This document shows, one piece after another, positions 59,011 to 64,000 of a stretch of 64,000 bases of DNA. The stretch comes from Micromonospora humi. Lineage in GTDB: Bacteria; Actinomycetota; Actinomycetes; Mycobacteriales; Micromonosporaceae. A program made the position numbers and the translations under genes. Within the stretch, counting starts at the first letter, position 1, and each line of letters opens with the position of its first letter. The DNA is taken from NCBI RefSeq assembly GCF_900090105.1, contig NZ_FMDM01000009.1, positions 62,001 through 126,000 on the forward strand, given 5' to 3'. Under the pieces are notes generated by a model that saw nothing but the letters and a program-made list of their open reading frames with translations, was not told the origin of the DNA and ran no database searches.

Positions 59011-59571
59011 GTGCAGTTGCCGGCCGTGCTCGGCGAGCCGATCCGGTTCGTGCTGAACTGGGGCCGCCGCTACTCCCTCTGGGTGTTCAACTTCGGCCTG
59101 GCCTGCTGCGCCATCGAGTTCATCGCCACCAGCATGGGCCGGCACGACTTCATGCGGCTCGGCGTGATCCCGTTCGCCCACGGCCCCCGGCAGGCCGATC
59201 TCATGGTGGTCAGCGGCACGGTCACCGACAAGATGGCCCCGGCGGTCAAGCGGCTCTACGACCAGATGCCCGAACCGAAGTACGTGATCTCGTTCGGCGC
59301 CTGCTCCAACTGCGGCGGCCCGTACTGGGACTCCTACTCGGTGACCAAGGGCGTCGACCAGCTCATTCCGGTCGACGTCTACGTGCCCGGCTGCCCGCCC
59401 CGCCCGGAGGCGCTGCTGCACGGCATCCTCCGCCTCCAGGAGAAGATCGCCGCCGAGCAGTCCGGCCCGGGTGGCGTGTCCCGCCCCGACCGGCTGGCCT
59501 CCCCGGCGGACGTGGTCCCCCGGCCGGTGGAGGCGCTGACCGCGCCGCCGGTGCGTCCGCCAGCCGACTGA
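59011..59571 (+). CDS. nuoB: NADH-quinone oxidoreductase subunit B paralogue
   Basis: GTG 59011, six bases after GGGGGAGG, gives 186 aa. The four ligands of cluster N2 are all present: Cys32-Cys33 (GLACCAIEF), Cys98 (GACSNCGGP) and Cys128 (VPGCPPRPEALL). HDFMRLG and ADLMVVSGTVTDKMAP also match. It passes electrons to quinone in complex I. There is no nuoA before it and no nuoC/D directly after, so it is probably an accessory copy, with a Pro-rich tail of about 40 residues. Confidence 0.9.
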   Translation: MQLPAVLGEPIRFVLNWGRRYSLWVFNFGLACCAIEFIATSMGRHDFMRLGVIPFAHGPRQADLMVVSGTVTDKMAPAVKRLYDQMPEPKYVISFGACSNCGGPYWDSYSVTKGVDQLIPVDVYVPGCPPRPEALLHGILRLQEKIAAEQSGPGGVSRPDRLASPADVVPRPVEALTAPPVRPPAD

Positions 59572-59607
59572 TCCCGCCGGTGGCGGGGCGGCGCTAGCCT
59601 GCGGACC

Positions 59608-60924
59608 ATGACCGACTCCCCGGAGAAGCGTTCCGCCTTCATCGTCGACGTGCTGACCGAGGAGTTCGGTGCGTCCATGGCGGTCGACCCGGCGGCGTTC
59701 CGCCGGAAGTTCCGCAAGATGGCCGCCTCACCGTTCGCGTTCTACCGGGGCAGCGCCTCGCTCTTCTACGCCGACCAGCGCGGCGACTTCGCCGGCGACA
59801 GGTACCTCGACGACCGGACCAGCCGGGTGTGGATCCACGGTGACCTGCACGCCGAGAACTTCGGCACCTACATGAACGCCTCCGGCCGGCTGGTGTTCAA
59901 CGTCAACGACTTCGACGAGGCGTACGTCGGTCCGTTCACCTGGGACCTGAAGCGCCTCGCCGCCAGCGTGGCCCTGCTCGGCTACGCCAAGGCGCTCTCC
60001 GACCGGGTGATCGGCGACCTGGTGACCGGCTTCGCCCGCTCCTATCTGGCCGAGCTGCGGGCGATCGCGGCCGGCGGGGACGACGCGATCGGCTCGATCA
60101 CGCTGGAGAACGCCGACGGCGTGCTGCGCCGGGTGCTCCAGCAGGCGCGGCTGAACACCCGGGTGGACCTGCTCGCCGCGCAGACCACCGTCGACAACTA
60201 CGAGCGCCGGTTCTCCCTCGGCGACGGCGTGCACGAGATCGACGCGGCGACCCGCGAACAGGTCTGCGCCGCGTTCGCCGACTACCTCGACACGCTGCCC
60301 GAGTCGACCACCCGGCACCGCCCGCTGGCCGCCGGCATCAAGGACGTGGTGCTGCGCAAGGGCGTCGGCATCGGCTCGGCCGGGCTGCCGTCGTACAACC
60401 TCCTGCTGGAGGGGCACACCGAGGCGCTGGAGAACGACGTCGTCATCTACATGAAGCAGGCGCAGGTGCCGGCGGTGGCGCGGCACATCGACGACGAGCG
60501 GGTCCGGTCGTACTTCCGGCACCAGGGGCACCGGACCGCCGAGTCGCAGCGGGCGTTGCAGGCGCACGCCGACCCGTGGCTGGGCTTCACCGAGCTGGAC
60601 GGCGTCGGCCAGCTCGTCGCCGAGGTCTCCCCGTACGCGGCGGACCTGGACTGGGCGGACGTGAACGAGCCCGAGGAGCTGGCCGGGGTGCTCACCGACC
60701 TGGGCCGGGCGGTCGCCCGGATGCACTCGGTGGCCGACGACGAGTCCAGCCACGACCTGGTCGACTACTCGACCGAGGAGTCGATCGTCGCGGCCGTGGC
60801 CACCGACGACGACGGGTTCACCGGCTACCTGGTGGACTTCGCCCACCGGTACGGCATCCGGGCCCGGGAGGACCACCAGCTCTTCGTGGACCTGTTCCGC
60901 AACGGCCGGCTGCCGGGCATCTGA
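59608..60924 (+). CDS. DUF2252 protein with kinase-like fold
   Basis: The 438-residue protein fits DUF2252: ASPFAFYRGSASLFY, then WIHGDLHAENFGTY and FNVNDFDEAYVGPFTWDLKRLAASV. HGDLHxxN and DFD are arranged like the catalytic loop and metal site of aminoglycoside-phosphotransferase kinases. It may phosphorylate a small molecule. The ATG at 59608 is 36 bp after nuoB, so it could be co-transcribed with it. Confidence 0.88.
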   Translation: MTDSPEKRSAFIVDVLTEEFGASMAVDPAAFRRKFRKMAASPFAFYRGSASLFYADQRGDFAGDRYLDDRTSRVWIHGDLHAENFGTYMNASGRLVFNVNDFDEAYVGPFTWDLKRLAASVALLGYAKALSDRVIGDLVTGFARSYLAELRAIAAGGDDAIGSITLENADGVLRRVLQQARLNTRVDLLAAQTTVDNYERRFSLGDGVHEIDAATREQVCAAFADYLDTLPESTTRHRPLAAGIKDVVLRKGVGIGSAGLPSYNLLLEGHTEALENDVVIYMKQAQVPAVARHIDDERVRSYFRHQGHRTAESQRALQAHADPWLGFTELDGVGQLVAEVSPYAADLDWADVNEPEELAGVLTDLGRAVARMHSVADDESSHDLVDYSTEESIVAAVATDDDGFTGYLVDFAHRYGIRAREDHQLFVDLFRNGRLPGI

Positions 60925-60937
60925 GCCGGCGGCCGGC

Positions 60938-61993
60938 TCACTGCGCGAAGTCCAGCACCACCTTGATGTCGTCGCCGGTCGACGCGTACGCCTCCCGGTA
61001 GGCGGAGACCGGCACCCGGCGGGTGATCAGCGCGTTCAGCCAGGACTGGTCGGCGCGGGCGAGCGCCTCGCCGGCCAGGTCCCAGTGCCGCCGGCCGGCG
61101 TTGACCGAGCCGAACACCACGTTGTTCTCCAGCACCAGCTCCCGGTTGAGCGCGCCCGCGTCGAAGTCGATGCTCCGGCCGCCGCTGGACACGCCGGTGA
61201 GGCAGACGATGCCGTTCGGGGCGGCCTTGCACATCGCGTCCAGCACCACCGGTGGCGCCCCGGTGCACTCGACCACCACGTCCGGTTCGAGGTCCAGCTC
61301 GGCCACGGTCGAGGTGTGGTAGGTCGCGCCGAGCGCGCGGACCAGGTCCGGCTTCGGGCCGGTGGTGTTGCGGTCCAGCACGTGCACGGCCATCTCGCGC
61401 TGGCTGGCCAGCAGCGCGGCCAGCAGGCCGATCGGCCCGGCGCCGGTGATCAGCGCCGTCGTCGGCATCCACTCGGCCCGGCGACCGATCCGCTCGATGT
61501 GGTCCCAGGCCTTCGCCACCACGCTGGTCGGCTCCAGCAGCATGCCCACCGACGCGAGCGCCGGGTCCAGGCCGACGGCGAACTTGGGTTGCAGCCGCCA
61601 GCGTTCCCGGGCGAAGCCGTTCAACCCCTTGATGCCGTGCTCGGTGTACTGCCCGTTGCGGCACATGTCCCACTCGTCCACCGCGCAGTTGGCGCAGGGC
61701 ACCGGGTCGGGGCGGCGGACCACGCCGGCGACCAGGTCGCCGGGGTGCAGCGTGCCGGTCGGGTCCTCCAGCACCCGGCCCAGCGACTCGTGGCCGAGCA
61801 CCAGCCGCTCCTGGCCCGGCGGCGCCTCGCCGTACTCCCCGGCGATGATCTCCTGGTCGGTGCCGCAGACGCCCACCGCGAGCGCCTCGACCAGGATCGC
61901 GCCCTCCTCGGGCGCCGGCTCGGGCCAGTCCTCGGTGAGGCGTAGCGAGTCCGGGACACCGGGGGTCACAGTCACAGCGCGCACGAGCCTCAT
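60938..61993 (-). CDS. Zinc-dependent dehydrogenase, glucose-1-dehydrogenase-like
   Basis: ATG 61993 with GGGGAAAG before it gives 351 aa. It has GVCGTDQEI (catalytic zinc Cys), LGHESLGRV (His/Glu), structural-zinc cysteines in VPCANCAVDEWDMC, and a Rossmann loop ITGAGPIGLLAALLA. RNGQYTEHGIKGLNGFARERW and the VGMLLEPTSVVAKAWDHIE segment match glucose 1-dehydrogenase-type MDR enzymes. It oxidises a sugar or polyol with NAD(P)+. It is the only minus-strand gene among the nuo paralogues and is convergent with the DUF2252 gene. Confidence 0.88.
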   Translation of the reverse strand: MRLVRAVTVTPGVPDSLRLTEDWPEPAPEEGAILVEALAVGVCGTDQEIIAGEYGEAPPGQERLVLGHESLGRVLEDPTGTLHPGDLVAGVVRRPDPVPCANCAVDEWDMCRNGQYTEHGIKGLNGFARERWRLQPKFAVGLDPALASVGMLLEPTSVVAKAWDHIERIGRRAEWMPTTALITGAGPIGLLAALLASQREMAVHVLDRNTTGPKPDLVRALGATYHTSTVAELDLEPDVVVECTGAPPVVLDAMCKAAPNGIVCLTGVSSGGRSIDFDAGALNRELVLENNVVFGSVNAGRRHWDLAGEALARADQSWLNALITRRVPVSAYREAYASTGDDIKVVLDFAQ

Positions 61994-62087
61994 CTTTCCC
62001 CGCCGGCCGCCCACCCGCCCGGCAAAGCGACGATCCGGGCCCGGACGGCCCGACCCGGGCGGAAGCCGTCGGCCATAGGATCAGCGC

Positions 62088-62921
62088 ATGACTCCGGAAG
62101 AGGTCGGCCGGCGGGTGGTCGAGCTGCTCGCGCCCGTCGAGGCCACCGCGTCGGTCTCCGGCGGTCAGGGGCACGCCCGCGCCACCGTCGACGTACCGCC
62201 GGCGAGCTGGGCGGACGCGGTGCGCGCGGCACGCGACGACGCCGAGTTGGGGTGCGACTTCCTCGACTGGCTGTCGGCGGTGGACGAGCTGGCCGACGGC
62301 TTCGACGTGGTCGCGCACCTCTGGTCCGTCCGGCACCGGCACGGGTTGCTGCTGCGCACCCGGGTGCCCCGGGGCACCCCCGTCGTCGCGTCGGTGGTCG
62401 ACGTCTTCCCGGGCGCCGCGTGGCACGAGCGGGAGACGCACGAGATGTTCGGCATCGACTTCGCCGGCCACGGCGAGCTGCGGCCGTTGCTGCTGCCGCC
62501 GGAGTTCGAGGGGCATCCGCTGCGCAAGGAGTTCGTGCTGGCCTCCCGGGTCGCGAAGCCGTGGCCGGGGGCGAAGGAGCCGGGTGAGTCGGAGGCGGGC
62601 GGCGGGCGCCGGCCGATCCGGCCGCCGGGCGTGCCCGCGCCGGGGGAGTGGGGGACGACGCCCACGCCGGCCGGCGCGGCCGGCGTCGGCGAGGGCCCCC
62701 GCGGGGGTACGCCGGCCCGCCCGGCCCGCGAGCGTCCGGCGCGTCCGACCGGTCCGTCCCGCCGGGAGCCCGCCCCTCCGCCGGCGGAACCCGGCCCGCT
62801 CGGGCGTCCGGTGCCCGGGGAGCGGCCCACCGGCCCCGCGCGGCAGGAGCCGGCGGGCGACCGGCCCGCCGACCCGGCCCGGCCGGAGCCCGGTGCCGCG
62901 CCCGAGGCGGGGGAGGGCTGA
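62088..62921 (+). CDS. nuoC: NADH-quinone oxidoreductase subunit C paralogue with Pro-rich tail
   Basis: The 277-residue protein has a 30-kDa-subunit domain to about residue 165: DFLDWLSAVDELADGFDVVAHLWSV, ASVVDVFPGAAWHERETHEMFGIDFAGH and LLLPPEFEGHPLRKEFVLASR, the family signature. The last 95 residues are Pro, Arg, Gly and Ala, likely disordered and unlike standard NuoC. It belongs to the peripheral arm of complex I. Its stop overlaps the nuoH start (TGATG). Confidence 0.9.
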   Translation: MTPEEVGRRVVELLAPVEATASVSGGQGHARATVDVPPASWADAVRAARDDAELGCDFLDWLSAVDELADGFDVVAHLWSVRHRHGLLLRTRVPRGTPVVASVVDVFPGAAWHERETHEMFGIDFAGHGELRPLLLPPEFEGHPLRKEFVLASRVAKPWPGAKEPGESEAGGGRRPIRPPGVPAPGEWGTTPTPAGAAGVGEGPRGGTPARPARERPARPTGPSRREPAPPPAEPGPLGRPVPGERPTGPARQEPAGDRPADPARPEPGAAPEAGEG

Positions 62922-63883
62922 TGCCGGACTGGTTGGAGCTGGTCCTGCGGGTGGCCGGAGTGCTGGTCGCGTTCCTCACCCTGCCGCTGGTCGTGGGCCA
63001 GGCCGAGCACAAGGTGATGGCCCACATGCAGGGCCGGCTGGGCCCGATGTACGCGGGCGGTTTCCACGGCTGGGCGCAGCTCGTGGCCGACGGCGTCAAG
63101 TTCGTGCAGAAGGAGGACGTCACCCCGCGCGACGCGGACCGGCAGGTGTTCCGGCTGGCCCCGGCCGTGGCCCTGGTGCCCTATCTCCTGGTGCTCCTGG
63201 TCATCCCGCTCGGGCCGGGTGACCTGGTCGCCCAGCCGCTGGACATCGGCTTGTTCTTCGTGCTCGCGGTGGTGGGCGTCGGGGTGCTGGCGGTGCTCAT
63301 GTCCGCCTGGGCGTCGGCCAACAAGTACAGCCTGCTCGGCGGGCTGCGCGGCGCGGCCCAGCTGCTCGGGTACGAGCTGCCGCTGGTGCTGGCCGCCGCC
63401 TCGGTGGCGATGGCGGCGGGCACGCTCAGCCTGAGCGGCATCGTCGAGGCGTGGCGGCCCTGGTGGCTGCTCTGGCAGGCGCCGGCCATGGTGATCTTCT
63501 TCGTGGCCGGGCTGGCCGAGATCCGCCGCCCGCCGTTCGACATGCCGATCGCCGACTCCGAGCTGGTCTTCGGCTACATGACCGAGTACACCGGCCTGCG
63601 CTTCGCGTTCTTCCTGCTCGCCGAGTACGTCGGCATCGTGGTGATCGCGGCGCTGACCACTGTGCTCTTCCTGGGTGGCTGGCAGGGGCCGTTCGCCGAC
63701 GCCCAGCTCGGCTGGCTGTGGACGCTGCTCAAGGTCTTCGCCGTGGCGTTCGTGATCATCTGGCTCCGGGTGAGCTACCCCCGGCTGCGCGAGGACCAGC
63801 TCCAGCGCCTCTGCTGGCTGGTCCTGGTCCCGCTGGCCCTGGCCCAGTTGGTGCTCACCGTCGCGGTCCGCCTCGCGATGTAA
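62921..63883 (+). CDS. nuoH: NADH-quinone oxidoreductase subunit H paralogue
   Basis: The 320-residue protein has about eight membrane helices. QAEHKVMAHMQGRLGPMYAGG is the conserved quinone-site loop. RGAAQLLGYELPLVLAAAS and GLAEIRRPPFDMPIADSELVFGYMTEYTGLRFAFFLLAEY are family signatures. It links the peripheral arm to the membrane arm. Its TAA stop is the start of the third 57-bp element, and a gene on the other strand appears to end right after, so no further nuo gene follows. Confidence 0.92.
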   Translation: MPDWLELVLRVAGVLVAFLTLPLVVGQAEHKVMAHMQGRLGPMYAGGFHGWAQLVADGVKFVQKEDVTPRDADRQVFRLAPAVALVPYLLVLLVIPLGPGDLVAQPLDIGLFFVLAVVGVGVLAVLMSAWASANKYSLLGGLRGAAQLLGYELPLVLAAASVAMAAGTLSLSGIVEAWRPWWLLWQAPAMVIFFVAGLAEIRRPPFDMPIADSELVFGYMTEYTGLRFAFFLLAEYVGIVVIAALTTVLFLGGWQGPFADAQLGWLWTLLKVFAVAFVIIWLRVSYPRLREDQLQRLCWLVLVPLALAQLVLTVAVRLAM

Positions 63884-63937
63884 GGCGGGGCCCCTTCTTA
63901 ACGTTTCCGGTAGAGGAGGGGGCCCCGATTAACACCT
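63881..63937. repeat. 57-bp hairpin element, copy C
   Basis: It begins TAAGGCGGGGCCCCTTC, with TAA the nuoH stop codon, and ends GGGGCCCCGATTAACACCT. The centre reads TTAACGTTTCCGGTAGAGG, close to copy A. Length and both ends match copies A and B. It lies between convergent genes and should act as a terminator. Confidence 0.88.
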
Positions 63938-63941
63938 CGTC

Positions 63942-64000
63942 TCAGCGCAGCGGCGTGTGGGAAGGGTCGACCCGCTCCTCGGGAGCGGGGGGTGGGGGCG
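63942..64000 (-). CDS. C-terminal end of a gene on the minus strand (partial)
   Basis: Read on the minus strand the last bases give PPPPAPEERVDPSHTPLR and then TGA (63944-63942). Only 18 residues are visible. The gene is convergent with nuoH and separated from it by the 57-bp element. The codon use fits coding sequence, but the product cannot be named. Confidence 0.4.
   Translation of the reverse strand, partial: PPPPAPEERVDPSHTPLR

Overview
The window is very GC-rich, with strong third-position G+C, frequent GTG and TTG starts, many 4-base ATGA/GTGA gene overlaps, and gene families typical of filamentous actinomycetes. The protein style and the intergenic hairpin families suggest Micromonosporaceae, most likely Micromonospora or a close relative. 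This placement is inferred from the sequence alone. About 62 protein genes are called. I saw no tRNA, rRNA, CRISPR array, transposase or phage gene.

Layout. 1-3.9 kb: small genes (Smr domain, GNAT, SET domain, a membrane protein, and a coupled pair of tiny proteins divergent from an AlpA-like regulator). 4.0-6.2 kb: a DHFR-like protein, then a TetR regulator divergent from a short-chain dehydrogenase, with two matching palindromes between them. 6.3-13.1 kb: a membrane M28 peptidase facing a signalling operon (receiver-PP2C phosphatase, CHASE3 histidine kinase, single-domain response regulator, inositol-phosphatase-like enzyme). 13.2-20.9 kb: an M15-like secreted protein, a membrane spermidine-synthase-like protein, a Ser/Thr kinase with an extracellular CBM2-like domain, Trk potassium uptake, and a glycerophosphodiesterase. 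21.3-29.6 kb: a large LPXTG surface protein and a complete five-gene branched-chain-amino-acid-type ABC transporter.

29.7-39.2 kb: an SDR, an LppX-like lipoprotein, a SARP-type regulator fused to membrane segments and a helix-hairpin-helix domain that overlaps a RecQ-type helicase with a phosphoribosyltransferase-like tail, a copper chaperone with a His-rich membrane partner, an XRE regulator and a methyltransferase. 39.4-54.1 kb: a conserved actinobacterial neighbourhood (RhlE-like helicase, ferritin-like protein, DUF3107, TetR, a Pro-rich protein, a lipase-like hydrolase, two DUF3152 metalloproteases, MoeZ, a QW-repeat protein, proBA and an alkyltransferase-like protein). 54.2-63.9 kb: an MFS transporter, a PLP decarboxylase, a SigE-type ECF sigma factor with a membrane partner, and scattered complex I paralogues nuoB, nuoC and nuoH around a DUF2252 protein and a zinc dehydrogenase.

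The most unusual DNA signal is a 57-bp hairpin element present three times. Each copy begins exactly with the TAA stop codon of the gene beside it (recQ-like, proB, nuoH) and ends in AACACCT. The other strong leads are the SARP-TM-HhH/RecQ-PRTase gene pair, a canonical -1 slippery heptamer directly before the stop of the CBM2 kinase gene, a tandem 73-bp inverted-repeat unit near 21.1 kb, and the reduced nuoB/C/H set.
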